A stretch of DNA of 64,000 nt from FEN-1297 sp963710735 (GCA_963710735.1 CAVQBN010000005.1:1-64000); one strand, 5' to 3'. Counted from the first letter of the stretch, positions 1-7,126 are shown. Translations and numbers: made by a program. Notes: generated by a model from the sequence alone, not told the origin.

Positions 1-57
1 TATGAACATGAAAAACTGGCAGTGTCCCCCGAAGAAGAAGGTAATATATTAATTTAA
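1..57 (+). CDS. C-terminal tail of an unidentified protein (5' end outside window)
   Basis: Reading frame 1 is open from the first base to a TAA at 55-57. It gives about 18 residues, ending in an acidic stretch and then Gly-Asn-Ile-Leu-Ile. The piece ends one base before the stop codon of the oppositely oriented parvulin gene, so it would be a convergent neighbour. It is too short to assign to a family. The assignment as coding rests only on the open frame, the acidic composition and the tight convergent arrangement. Confidence 0.35.
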   Translation, partial: YEHEKLAVSPEEEGNILI

Positions 58-58
58 A

Positions 59-1075
59 TTACTGTGCAATATTTAAATTTTTCAAGTAAGGTTCAACCCA
101 ATCAACATCTGAAGCCATCAAAGGAGCTGCGGTAATTCGTCCCCCGAATCCTAAGAAGCGATATCCGAACATATTTATATTTGTCACCTTAATTTTTTCC
201 AGCACCGGTAAGTTAATGTCAACTCCATATTTTCTTGCAAGTCTAACTGTGTACCTATTTATTGCGTTTTGTTCTTTTTTTATTGCAAGGTATCGTTTCA
301 TTTCATCTTTTACTTTTACAAATGGCTGCGCAGTATCAACTCTGGAAGGTCTTTTACCTATCAACTTAAAAATGGAATATCCTTCTCGCACTTTTAACGG
401 GCCATAGATTTCGCCAACTTTCATTCGGGAAGCAATTTTACCAATGTTTCCAAAACTTGTTATAGGAAAATATCCAAATTCTCCTCTGTTTTTTTTCGTC
501 CAATCACGTATGCTGTATTTGGAAGCTAATTCTCTTATATCGGCACCCTTACTTAACTCATTCATTATTTCAGAAACAGTGTCAGGACTATTTGTCAGCA
601 CTTCGATAATATTCACTTCTTCAGGATACACTTCATTTTTGTAGTACTTTAAGTAATAATTATATGCTTCTTTATCTTCAATCCCGGCAGAATCTATAAA
701 CTTGTTTTTAAGCATTTGTTCCAGATAATTTTCTTTCCACATTTTTAAATCTTTTTGTACTTCTGGTAAATAATTCAGTCCTTCCTTAATTCCTTCTCTC
801 GCTAAAAGCTCGTCTTCAATTACTTTTCTGGTTTCAGAATCCAATAATTTAGCTACGGAATTCAAATCATATTTTACCGTATTAAAATTTTTAAATGCTA
901 AAATACTTATAAATTTATCCAGGTTAATAGGGTTTTCATTAAATTCGATATAATTCATTTGTAATGAATCTTTTCCAATTTCATCTTCAATCTTCAATAC
1001 ATCTTCAGGTTCAAGGTACAGCGGCTGGTCATCTTTAAGCTGGTAGTTCATTTTTTTTTTTAAAATCAGCCGCAA
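59..1075 (-). CDS. Parvulin-type peptidyl-prolyl isomerase, C-terminal half (frameshifted from upstream piece)
   Basis: This 338-codon frame carries a recognisable PpiC/parvulin rotamase domain at about residues 150-260. It shows the family pattern of a helix followed by LASKYS, then GEFGYFP and a closing EGYSIFKL strand. It has no signal peptide, although parvulins of this kind work in the periplasm on outer-membrane proteins. It overlaps the end of the signal-peptide-bearing ORF at 1035-1913, and the two frames meet at an 11-base A run (mRNA sense) at 1051-1061. Reading 10 A instead of 11 fuses them into one protein of about 617 residues that continues at the Met-Asn-Tyr after the run. I therefore read this as the second half of a SurA-like chaperone rather than an independent gene. 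The nominal ATG at 1075 is probably not a real start. Confidence 0.8.
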   Translation of the reverse strand: MRLILKKKMNYQLKDDQPLYLEPEDVLKIEDEIGKDSLQMNYIEFNENPINLDKFISILAFKNFNTVKYDLNSVAKLLDSETRKVIEDELLAREGIKEGLNYLPEVQKDLKMWKENYLEQMLKNKFIDSAGIEDKEAYNYYLKYYKNEVYPEEVNIIEVLTNSPDTVSEIMNELSKGADIRELASKYSIRDWTKKNRGEFGYFPITSFGNIGKIASRMKVGEIYGPLKVREGYSIFKLIGKRPSRVDTAQPFVKVKDEMKRYLAIKKEQNAINRYTVRLARKYGVDINLPVLEKIKVTNINMFGYRFLGFGGRITAAPLMASDVDWVEPYLKNLNIAQ

Positions 1076-1913
1076 TCTTTCTTACTAAGCTTTGAAACAG
1101 CGGCTTTTTGATATTGACTTTTTTGTCTCTAAAGAAATTAATATAGAATTGCTGGAACAATTTTTTTTCTTTGCGCGCTTTAATTACTTTCTGAACGGCT
1201 CCGGATGCATCATCTTTATCGGATTGAGATTTAAAAATCTGGTTGATTATATTAGTCAACTTAAATATATACCAACCGTCAGGAGTTAAAAGTGGACTTG
1301 TATAATTTCTAATTTTTAACGAATACAAAGAATCTTCAATTTCTTCAGCCATTTGTCCGTATACAATTTCTTCAGGTTCCAATTGTTCTTTCTGTTCGGG
1401 GCGCGTTGCTAAAACTGAATCAAAAGGTACTCCGTCATTTAACATTTTATAAAGGTTCCAAATTTCTTTTTTATCTTCAGAAAAAAGAAAATTAATCATT
1501 AGTTTTTTACCGTTTCTAACGTATCCTTTAATTAATTCCTCGTCGGTTACTTTTATTTTGTCTTTTATTTCACGATGATACATGGCATCTCTCACAAACA
1601 TCTTCTCAAATTCTTCATTAACAAAATTCATAATTTTAGTAGTGTCATATCCCATAGCTTCTGCCTGCTGTGCCCACAACTTTTCTGCAATTAATGAATA
1701 TAAAAATTCAAGTTTAAGAGAAGGGGTTATTCTCTTAATTTGTTTTCTAAAGAGCGGAGTCATTTCGTAACGCTCTAAAAATTCTTCAGAAGTGATGGCA
1801 GAATTCCCTATAGTTGCAACAACTTTGTTTAAATTCAAATTGTCTTGTGCGTAAACCGCAATTTTAAAAGAAATGATTATTAAAATAAAAGTCGGCAATA
1901 AAACATTACGCAT
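1035..1913 (-). CDS. SurA-like peptidyl-prolyl isomerase, N-terminal half (secreted; frameshift at its 3' end)
   Basis: This 292-codon frame begins with a signal peptide: basic Met-Arg-Asn, a hydrophobic core, then Tyr-Ala-Gln as a likely cleavage site. A SurA_N-like helical segment follows at about residues 25-110. A degenerate parvulin-like domain sits at about residues 120-225 and ends in GWYIFKL. Translation stops five residues after a poly-Lys stretch encoded by A11 at 1051-1061. The domain order (signal, SurA_N, parvulin) continues with a second parvulin domain in the shifted frame downstream. The intact protein would be an envelope foldase and chaperone with two parvulin domains. The frame break may be an assembly indel, a mutation, or a transcriptional-slippage site. 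Confidence 0.82.
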   Translation of the reverse strand: MRNVLLPTFILIIISFKIAVYAQDNLNLNKVVATIGNSAITSEEFLERYEMTPLFRKQIKRITPSLKLEFLYSLIAEKLWAQQAEAMGYDTTKIMNFVNEEFEKMFVRDAMYHREIKDKIKVTDEELIKGYVRNGKKLMINFLFSEDKKEIWNLYKMLNDGVPFDSVLATRPEQKEQLEPEEIVYGQMAEEIEDSLYSLKIRNYTSPLLTPDGWYIFKLTNIINQIFKSQSDKDDASGAVQKVIKARKEKKLFQQFYINFFRDKKVNIKKPLFQSLVRKIAADFKKKNELPA

Positions 1914-2035
1914 GGCAGTCTTTCAAATAATTAATTTTTCAACTTTAAACATATCCATTTAAAGATAAAATTATTTATCAAAAACTATTCCAGATTTTAT
2001 TGACTAAAAATTTGAATTGAAAATTATTAGAAGTA

Positions 2036-2299
2036 ATGAAGGGAAATTGCTGCCGGAAAGGTTATTCTGATCTTTTCATTAATCTATTGCTGCACAAAGG
2101 ATTAAAACTTAATGAGGTTGCATCTGTTTCCCAGAATTATCTATTTAATTATCCAGCAAACTGGTTAAAGTTAAGTAAGCTAAGAATGGATGATGGAGGC
2201 CATGTGGTAAAGGCCGCTTACCTCAATGATGAAAAACCAGTTGACGAATTTGTAGCTCCCGCTAGTTGGCACTTCAAAGGATCACTTAGTGATGAGTAA
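2036..2299 (+). CDS. Hypothetical small protein (87 aa)
   Basis: An 87-codon ORF from ATG to TAA that I do not recognise. The product is soluble, with two Cys near the N-terminus (NCC) and a mixed, plausibly globular composition. There is no signal peptide or membrane segment. Ribosome-binding evidence is weak (AGAAG shortly upstream). Support for it being a gene comes mainly from a strong GNRA-loop terminator that begins six bases after the stop. Its base composition looks richer in G+C than the surrounding genes, which fits an acquired segment. It could also be the remnant of a longer gene. Confidence 0.4.
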   Translation: MKGNCCRKGYSDLFINLLLHKGLKLNEVASVSQNYLFNYPANWLKLSKLRMDDGGHVVKAAYLNDEKPVDEFVAPASWHFKGSLSDE

Positions 2300-2304
2300 A
2301 TAAT

Positions 2305-2323
2305 GGGGCGGAAACGCCCCTTT
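2305..2323 (+). terminator. Rho-independent terminator after the 87-aa ORF
   Basis: A GGGGCG stem (2305-2310), GAAA tetraloop (2311-2314) and CGCCCC stem (2315-2320) are followed by TTT. Six G-C-rich pairs with a GNRA loop make a stable hairpin. The T tract is short. Confidence 0.65.
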
Positions 2324-2326
2324 AAT

Positions 2327-2487
2327 AAAGTTTCAAACTCCAACTCGCTGAAATGAGCCTCGCCAGAGTCCCTCTATACGTACCAGATCTATCACGCAGT
2401 AATTATAAAATTTTTCAAACCAGACAAGGCACCCTCTCTTTGTTTTCAGATGGGAAATCTGATCTAATTTTTTTTAGAAAATTTTTA
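2327..2487 (+). repeat. Intergenic element, copy A (possible non-coding RNA)
   Basis: This stretch shares co-linear landmarks with 5135-5300. It starts AAAGTTTCAAA, has GTACCAGAT about 53 bases in (2380-2388), a second TTTCAAACC at 2413-2421, a hairpin at 2446-2462 and then a T-rich tail. The same landmarks occur in the same order and at nearly the same spacing in copy B. There is no open reading frame of note. The family is unknown to me. A structured RNA or a mobile non-autonomous repeat are both possible. Confidence 0.5.
2446..2487 (+). terminator. Hairpin plus T tract ending copy A
   Basis: TCAGAT (2446-2451), loop GGGAA, ATCTGA (2457-2462), followed by TCTAA and a run of eight T's. This is terminator-like on the + strand, although the stem is only six pairs. 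Confidence 0.45.
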
Positions 2488-2825
2488 ATCGGTGTATCAG
2501 CGTTGTTGATTAGCCTCAAATTGAAAAAATAATGCCGCTTAGTCCAACACTGGATTATGCCTCGGTATGAATCCTTATAACGTTAGGCACTATTGTAATA
2601 GGTCGATTTTTGTTAGAAACTGATAACCGGGGAAAAAAGTCAAACTAAATTACTCAGCGGGCCGGTAATCAAGAAGTTGTGCGAAAACCGGCGAATGTCA
2701 TTCCGTTCGCTGCGGCGGAGAGTATAAAAATTTTCTCACAGCCTCCGAAAGTCCTGGCTATAATTTCCGGAAATATCATATCCGTACAGGCGTATGCAAT
2801 TTAAAGAGGCAGCCAGCTTGAGTAA
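2488..2825. other. Non-coding interval without recognisable gene
   Basis: No ORF with protein-like composition is visible. The stretch holds several short inverted repeats: a GGATT/AATCC pair around 2552-2574, a 12-bp perfect palindrome ATTTCCGGAAAT at 2763-2774, and GAATG/CATTC near 2695-2706. It appears more G+C-rich than the genes on either side. It may be degraded mobile DNA, but no specific element could be identified. Confidence 0.5.
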
Positions 2826-4094
2826 TTAATCTCCATTTTTTTTGATAAGCAGATTCATTAATGATTCCGAAGCAGCTTTTGCTATATTCCAAATTAGACT
2901 TCTGTTGGTTTCGTCGCCCATTTCATAAGTCAATGCCGGAGAGTTAAGTTTATTGAACATCCATTCATCTGAGGTCGGGTGAGAAGGATCGTTTAGGGAC
3001 GCATCAATGTTTATTTTATAATCGGGTACAATTTTATGAATACCGTCAAACCATGCTGAAATGAATTCGTATCTCTTATCTTCAGGAAGTGTACTGTCTT
3101 TGGTCATAATGTAAAAAACATCTTCCTGGGTTGAGTGGAAGTCACAGCAGAAATAAATCTTTTTCTCCGGTAGCCGGTATAATTTTAATAATTCTTCGTT
3201 AACAGCTTTTGTTTCCGGCTGATTGAAACTGTGCCAATCGCGGTTTAGATCCACACCGTGAGCGTTATGACGCCAGTGTCCGTTGTCGACTCCGTCGGGA
3301 TTAACAAGAGGAATTACAACAGTAGTAAAACTTTTGCGAAATTTTTTGGCCAATTCCGAATTTCCCGTAATTGTTTCAACGAAGGCTTTTAAGGCGAGTG
3401 CCCCCGTAACTTCCGGCGGATGCTGCCTTCCGGTTAAGACTACAAATTTATTTGTATCTGCGCTTTCGGTTATTAGAAGTTCGTAAATCGGTTTTTTATA
3501 AGTAGAATATCCGATGATCTTCTTTGAAACAAAAGGCAGGTTAGCCAGCTTATCAATCCAGACATTATATGAATTAGACGTAAGCAGTTCTTGCGCTGAA
3601 ACCCAAAGAGTATCCGGCCCGACATTTAATTTTATCATGGCAGTTCCTTTGGCAGTATCAGGAAAGTAGCTGGTCGAATCTATACTGACCCAATTGATTT
3701 TATCATAGCTGAGTTTGGGAATGTATCTGTGTGTACCGTTTTTGTATGTCAGATCAATATTTATTTTTTGTTTTTTATGCGACCATATTTTAAAAGCATA
3801 CCATGCGGAATTATTTATCGGTGAATTTTCGGGCTCGATAACTGCTTTATACAAGGTATCATTTACTTGAAAAAAATCATTCAGCCGGGCGCCTTCAAAT
3901 TCGTTGCTGACATAAAGATCACTGCTGCTAAATAGGAATGTCCGTTTATGCTGTAGTTCAATCGCTTTATCGGTCGTTACAGTAGAACCGGGCGGATCAT
4001 AGTAAAGCCCTTTAACAGTTGATTGTGAGGAAAAACAACCGGCAAAAAGAGAAGAGACTATTAGTAGTGTAATAATGGAATAAAGATTTTTCAT
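2826..4094 (-). CDS. M14-family zinc carboxypeptidase, lipoprotein
   Basis: The 422-residue product starts with a type II signal peptide whose lipobox is LFAGC (Cys at about residue 20), so it is probably lipid-anchored in the envelope. An N-terminal beta-rich domain (about 30-190) precedes the peptidase domain. Zinc ligands are visible in RQHPPE (His and Glu of HxxE) and in the later DFHST. The substrate-binding segment NPDGVDNGHWRHN and the catalytic Glu in TYEMGDE are present. The architecture (N-domain plus M14) resembles cytosolic-type M14 carboxypeptidases of Bacteroidota. It probably trims C-terminal residues from peptides or glutamylated peptides; the substrate cannot be told. It stands alone, transcribed away from the broken DUF5362 gene. 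Confidence 0.88.
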   Translation of the reverse strand: MKNLYSIITLLIVSSLFAGCFSSQSTVKGLYYDPPGSTVTTDKAIELQHKRTFLFSSSDLYVSNEFEGARLNDFFQVNDTLYKAVIEPENSPINNSAWYAFKIWSHKKQKINIDLTYKNGTHRYIPKLSYDKINWVSIDSTSYFPDTAKGTAMIKLNVGPDTLWVSAQELLTSNSYNVWIDKLANLPFVSKKIIGYSTYKKPIYELLITESADTNKFVVLTGRQHPPEVTGALALKAFVETITGNSELAKKFRKSFTTVVIPLVNPDGVDNGHWRHNAHGVDLNRDWHSFNQPETKAVNEELLKLYRLPEKKIYFCCDFHSTQEDVFYIMTKDSTLPEDKRYEFISAWFDGIHKIVPDYKINIDASLNDPSHPTSDEWMFNKLNSPALTYEMGDETNRSLIWNIAKAASESLMNLLIKKNGD

Positions 4095-4106
4095 TATCTG
4101 TAATTA

Positions 4107-4518
4107 TTATGTTAAGAAATTAATTGTTGAATTATAAAGCATCACGGAAAATTCACTATTATCGATCCGGTTCATAATCGCGATACCAAATACCACAATA
4201 AAGATAATAATCAGTAAGAATATGGCGAGAATTATTATCATGAATACTTTTTGTATGAAAAAAAAATGAATTATGTCTTTCCAGCGCTGCTTCTAAAAGC
4301 TAGGGCTGATTCGAATAAGCAAAATTCGTAAATGCATCGGCGGATTCTTTTAAGCGAAGCCCAGAAATAATGAGAGGAATTCCGACAATTGCACCAATTA
4401 TAGTTAGAGAATATAAAACTCCGACGATAATGTAAAAAACGCTGACAAAGCGCATGTTTGCAGTCATCTTGGGTATCAGCATCTGCAGAATTGGGGGGAC
4501 AGTACTCATATCGCTCAT
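4107..4518 (-). pseudogene. DUF5362-family membrane protein, broken by a stop codon and a frameshift
   Basis: The gene starts at the ATG at 4518, chosen because GGAGG lies five bases upstream. Its first 72 codons give a DUF5362 N-terminal half: MRFVSVFYIIVGVLY, a transmembrane helix, then GLRLKESADAF. Translation stops at an in-frame TAG (4300-4302). Reading through the TAG continues with LLEAALERHNS and then a nine-base T run (mRNA sense, 4258-4266). Removing one base there restores FFFIQKVF followed by a long hydrophobic helix, down to a TAA at 4107-4109. The restored length of about 136 residues fits the family. A TAG plus a homopolymer frameshift point to a pseudogene, though one or both could be sequencing errors. 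Function of the family is unknown. Confidence 0.7.
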
Positions 4519-4694
4519 TTATCCTCCGGATTAATTTGTAAATATTTGCAAATAATTTTGTATTCAATTTTGTAATTTGGTTTAAAATATTTTTAAGATC
4601 AAATTCAGGACATTTCACTTTTAAACAAAATCTTTAAGTGTCGATCAAACTTCTATCCAATAAAAAATCAAATCCCATAATCGTGGATTCAATA

Positions 4695-4976
4695 TTATCC
4701 TTTAATTCTTTCTTTTGCCGGCAAAACTTCAAGGCATGTTGTCCACCAGCCAGTTAATATTGTTTCGATAAATTCATTCGGAAGTTTCTCTTTCCGCATC
4801 TCTTCCGCGAGTTTTCTGTAATTATAATCAATAGGTATATGATCTATCGCGACAGCTTCTTTCTCGATGGTTAACGCGGCGCGTTTTACCCGGTTTAACT
4901 CTATGCGGTCGCCCAAAACAGCAGCGCCAATTAGAATTGATCTGCCGTTAATCTGAAAAGTGATTGCTAGGTCCAA
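4695..4976 (-). CDS. Hypothetical protein, probably 5'-truncated (93 aa)
   Basis: I do not recognise this ORF. It can only start at a TTG (4976), because an in-frame TGA lies immediately upstream and there is no good ribosome-binding site. The sequence is protein-like: a beta-rich first half (RSILIGAAVLGDRIELN) and an amphipathic, charged second half ending EVLPAKERIKG. It reads like the C-terminal part of a longer protein that lost its beginning. It lies between the broken DUF5362 gene and copy B of the intergenic element. It may be a gene fragment rather than a functional gene. Confidence 0.4.
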   Translation of the reverse strand: MDLAITFQINGRSILIGAAVLGDRIELNRVKRAALTIEKEAVAIDHIPIDYNYRKLAEEMRKEKLPNEFIETILTGWWTTCLEVLPAKERIKG

Positions 4977-5134
4977 TCATTTGGAAAAGTTTGCCGAAAC
5001 GGAGCACTTCAGCCGAAGATATTTGATTTGACCCCATGCGTGTCTTAGTGCAGTTACAATTTTCCCATCATCTTATACAGTGTCGCAGTAAATGAATGGT
5101 ATAATGTAAAAATATTTATTGTTAGATGCAGAAA
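4977..5134. other. Non-coding interval upstream of element copy B
   Basis: No gene is seen. The stretch contains a promoter-like extended -10 (TGGTATAAT) at 5097-5105. Otherwise nothing recognisable. Confidence 0.4.
5097..5105 (+). promoter_or_regulatory. Extended -10 promoter-like site before element copy B
   Basis: TGGTATAAT is a perfect TGnTATAAT extended -10. No convincing -35 is found at 16-18 bases. A start site near 5112 would place the whole of copy B (5135-5300) and its terminator in one transcript of roughly 190 nt. The match is exact but the sequence is AT-rich, so chance is possible. Confidence 0.4.
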
Positions 5135-5300
5135 AAAGTTTCAAATCTCATTTTCCCAATGGGTCCCATATTTCATAGCCCCGTCATATGGTACCAGATT
5201 TCTATCGCTCATATGAATTCGAAAGTTTCAAACCCGGTAAAGGGTTCAATACAATTCTGATTAGAAAATCAGATTGTAAAATTTTTTTTATAATTTTTTA
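5135..5300 (+). repeat. Intergenic element, copy B (possible non-coding RNA)
   Basis: A co-linear relative of 2327-2487. It starts AAAGTTTCAAA (5135), has GTACCAGAT at 5191-5199, TTTCAAACC at 5226-5234, a hairpin at 5252-5276 and a long T-rich tail. The offsets of the landmarks from the start (56, 91, 117) closely match those in copy A (53, 86, 119). The intervening sequence is diverged. It is bounded upstream by an extended -10 and downstream by a terminator, which suggests an RNA gene, but nothing identifies a known family. Confidence 0.5.
5252..5300 (+). terminator. Hairpin and T tract ending copy B
   Basis: TCTGATT (5256-5262), loop AGAA, AATCAGA (5267-5273). The stem is extended by CAA/TTG across one bulged T. 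A run of eight T's and a second T run follow. A convincing intrinsic terminator on the + strand. Confidence 0.6.
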
Positions 5301-5331
5301 TTTACCCCCATTGGCGGCTAATTAAAATAAT

Positions 5332-5355
5332 GAGCCGGACTAATTTATCCGGCTC
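5332..5355 (-). terminator. Terminator downstream of the DUF932 remnant
   Basis: An eight-pair inverted repeat GAGCCGGA (5332-5339) / TCCGGCTC (5348-5355) starts five bases beyond the restored stop of the DUF932 gene. On the - strand it is followed by ATTATTTT. It probably ended the original DUF932 transcript. Confidence 0.6.
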
Positions 5356-5359
5356 TACT

Positions 5360-5766
5360 TCAAAGCTTAAACAGCTTGCTTACCTTCATCTGATAAGAAG
5401 CTCTCATTCTTTGTTCAACAAGATGACTTACATAATATGTTAGTATGTTGTATAGTGCCCACTGGTTTATAGGAGGAGTCTGCTCTTCTACATACTTTGC
5501 AGCTGTCTTTCCCATTCTGGTTTCAACTTCATTTTTTAAGTCATCCGTATACTTTCATATTCTGAAGTATATCGATTCTTTGTTTAATGACCGGGATATG
5601 TTCATAAGTCTGCTCAAGCTGCTCTTTAAGATTTCCGAGATTTATTCCGCTTGTATGCTTTGAGTAGAACTTTGAAAGTACTTCACCGAAGACCATTCCA
5701 TTAGAACATATACCACGGATTGCACCCCAGAACATCCTCACTCCCTCTGATCCATCATAGCTGTTA
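5360..5766 (-). pseudogene. DUF932-family protein remnant, 5'-truncated at an IS256 element and frameshifted
   Basis: Coding begins exactly where the IS ends, with the family segment NSYDGSEGVRMFWG and then RGICSNGM, typical of DUF932 (plasmid- and phage-associated proteins of unknown role). A frame break at about 5541-5547 (GGATGAC, where two bases appear lost) interrupts it. The other frame continues with DLKNEVETRMGKTAAKYVEE to a TGA at 5360-5362. The N-terminal half is missing, and I find no trace of it on the far side of the IS. The gene is therefore dead. Its presence marks this stretch as accessory DNA. Confidence 0.7.
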
Positions 5767-5793
5767 GAGTCTGTAAAATTATTTGTGTAAATG
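5767..5793 (+). repeat. IS256 left terminal inverted repeat
   Basis: Starts GAGTCTGTAAAATTATTTG and ends GTAAATG. It matches the reverse complement of the right end with a few mismatches and small gaps. Confidence 0.7.
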
Positions 5794-5802
5794 GTTTTTT
5801 GT

Positions 5803-7032
5803 TCATAAATAAGGTTCAAGCCTATCTTTAAAAATAATTGAAAAATTAGAAAGAACAATTGCCCAATTTCTTATCGGCATAGTCCATTTTTTAGAAAGAT
5901 CTCTGTAAGCGAGATAAAGCATTTTCTTCAAAGCATCATCATTTGGAAAAAGTGACTTTGCTTTCGTAACTTTTCTAAATTGGCGATGAACAGACTCAAC
6001 AGCATTCGTAGTATAAATTATGGTTCTTATTTCTTCCGGGTACTTAAAAAAAGTAGCCAGATTATTCCAGTTCTGTCGCCAGGATTTTATAGCCAGAGAA
6101 TATTTTTTAGACCAGTTATCTTCCAGAAGATTTAAGTTCTCTAATGCTGCTTCTTCAGTAGGTGCGGTGTATACAGTTTTTAACTGCTTCATAAATTCCT
6201 TTTGGTCCTTAGAAGCAACGTATCTTAGAGTATTACGTATTTGGTGTATCACACATAACTGGATTTCAGTTTTAGGAAAAACAGTACTGATTGCCTCAGG
6301 AAATCCCTTTAGTCCATCTATGCAAGCAATAAGAATATCTTGTACCCCCCGGTTCTTAAGCTCTGTCAGAACGTTAAGCCAAAAGTTAGCTCCTTCAGCT
6401 TCTCCAACCCAGAGACCGAGTAGATCTTTTTTACCACTGAGCTCAACTCCAAGGCATGTATATGCTGCTTTTGAGGTTACTTTCTTTGAGTCGTCTCTTA
6501 CTTTGTAATGAATTGCATCAAAGAAAACTATCGGGTAAATACTTTCAAGCGGTCTATTCTGCCATTCTGTTGCTATATGAACAATCTTATCGGTAATGTT
6601 TGAAATTAACGTAGATGATACATCTAAACCGTATAGCTCTTGGATATGGGATTGTATATCCCGGACTGTCATTCCCTTTGCATACATGGAGATTATTTTA
6701 TCTTCTATCGGACCAATGGTTCGTTCGTACTTTTTAACGATTATTGGATCAAACTCTCCGTTTCGATCACGGGGAACCGTTATTTCAATTTCTCCGTTAT
6801 CGTTCTTCAGTGTTTTATAGGTTTTGCCGTTACGACTATTACCGCTGTTCTTCCCGGCTGGTGAGTGTTTCTCATATCCAAGATGTTCAGTTAGTTCGCT
6901 TTCAAGCATTTGTTCTAAGGATTTAGCTATAAGCTTTTTTATAGCTCCATCCTTTCCCATTAGGTCTTCGTAGTTTTTAGCTTTGGACAGATCGGCTTTC
7001 AGTCGCTCGATCATTTCATCAGTTAGTTCCAT
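5803..7032 (-). CDS. IS256-family (mutator-type) DDE transposase
   Basis: A full-length 409-residue transposase, the usual size for IS256. The DDE triad is visible as D172 (FFDAIHYK), D239 (IACIDGLKG) and E346 (TNAVESVHRQFRK). The family's Cys-x2-His motif (LCVIH, C260/H263) lies between the second D and the E. An N-terminal helical DNA-binding region is present. The ATG at 7032 has AAAGGAG about 11 bases upstream. No frameshift or stop is seen. It catalyses copy-out transposition through a circular intermediate in characterised relatives. It lies inside inverted repeats and next to the truncated DUF932 gene. Confidence 0.96.
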   Translation of the reverse strand: MELTDEMIERLKADLSKAKNYEDLMGKDGAIKKLIAKSLEQMLESELTEHLGYEKHSPAGKNSGNSRNGKTYKTLKNDNGEIEITVPRDRNGEFDPIIVKKYERTIGPIEDKIISMYAKGMTVRDIQSHIQELYGLDVSSTLISNITDKIVHIATEWQNRPLESIYPIVFFDAIHYKVRDDSKKVTSKAAYTCLGVELSGKKDLLGLWVGEAEGANFWLNVLTELKNRGVQDILIACIDGLKGFPEAISTVFPKTEIQLCVIHQIRNTLRYVASKDQKEFMKQLKTVYTAPTEEAALENLNLLEDNWSKKYSLAIKSWRQNWNNLATFFKYPEEIRTIIYTTNAVESVHRQFRKVTKAKSLFPNDDALKKMLYLAYRDLSKKWTMPIRNWAIVLSNFSIIFKDRLEPYL

Positions 7033-7083
7033 GAGTGTAAAGCTCCTTTCGGATTTTGATTAATAAATTAGTGATTTTTTTTC

Positions 7084-7126
7084 ATAGATAAATGCTGTTC
7101 CGCTACGCTCCACAGCATTTATCTAT
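7084..7126. repeat. 15-bp stem hairpin inside the IS, upstream of the transposase
   Basis: A perfect 15-bp inverted repeat (7084-7098 and 7112-7126) with a 13-base loop lies between the transposase start and the right terminal repeat. It would form in any transcript entering the element from the right. This may limit read-through expression of the transposase, as hairpins do in some other IS families; that role is inference. Confidence 0.6.

Noticed and set aside
2542..2588. Integron attC-like pair: GTCCAAC (RYYYAAC) and GTTAGGC (GTTRRRY) with an internal GGATT/AATCC stem
   Set aside because: The span is only 47 bp, shorter than typical attC sites. The outer boxes have a mismatch and a wobble when paired. 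No second site bounds the 87-aa ORF, and there is no integrase.
4271..4618. 115-codon - strand ORF overlapping the DUF5362 start
   Set aside because: Its translation is Cys-, Arg- and Ser-rich without family features. The overlapping frame from 4518 has a ribosome-binding site and a recognisable domain.
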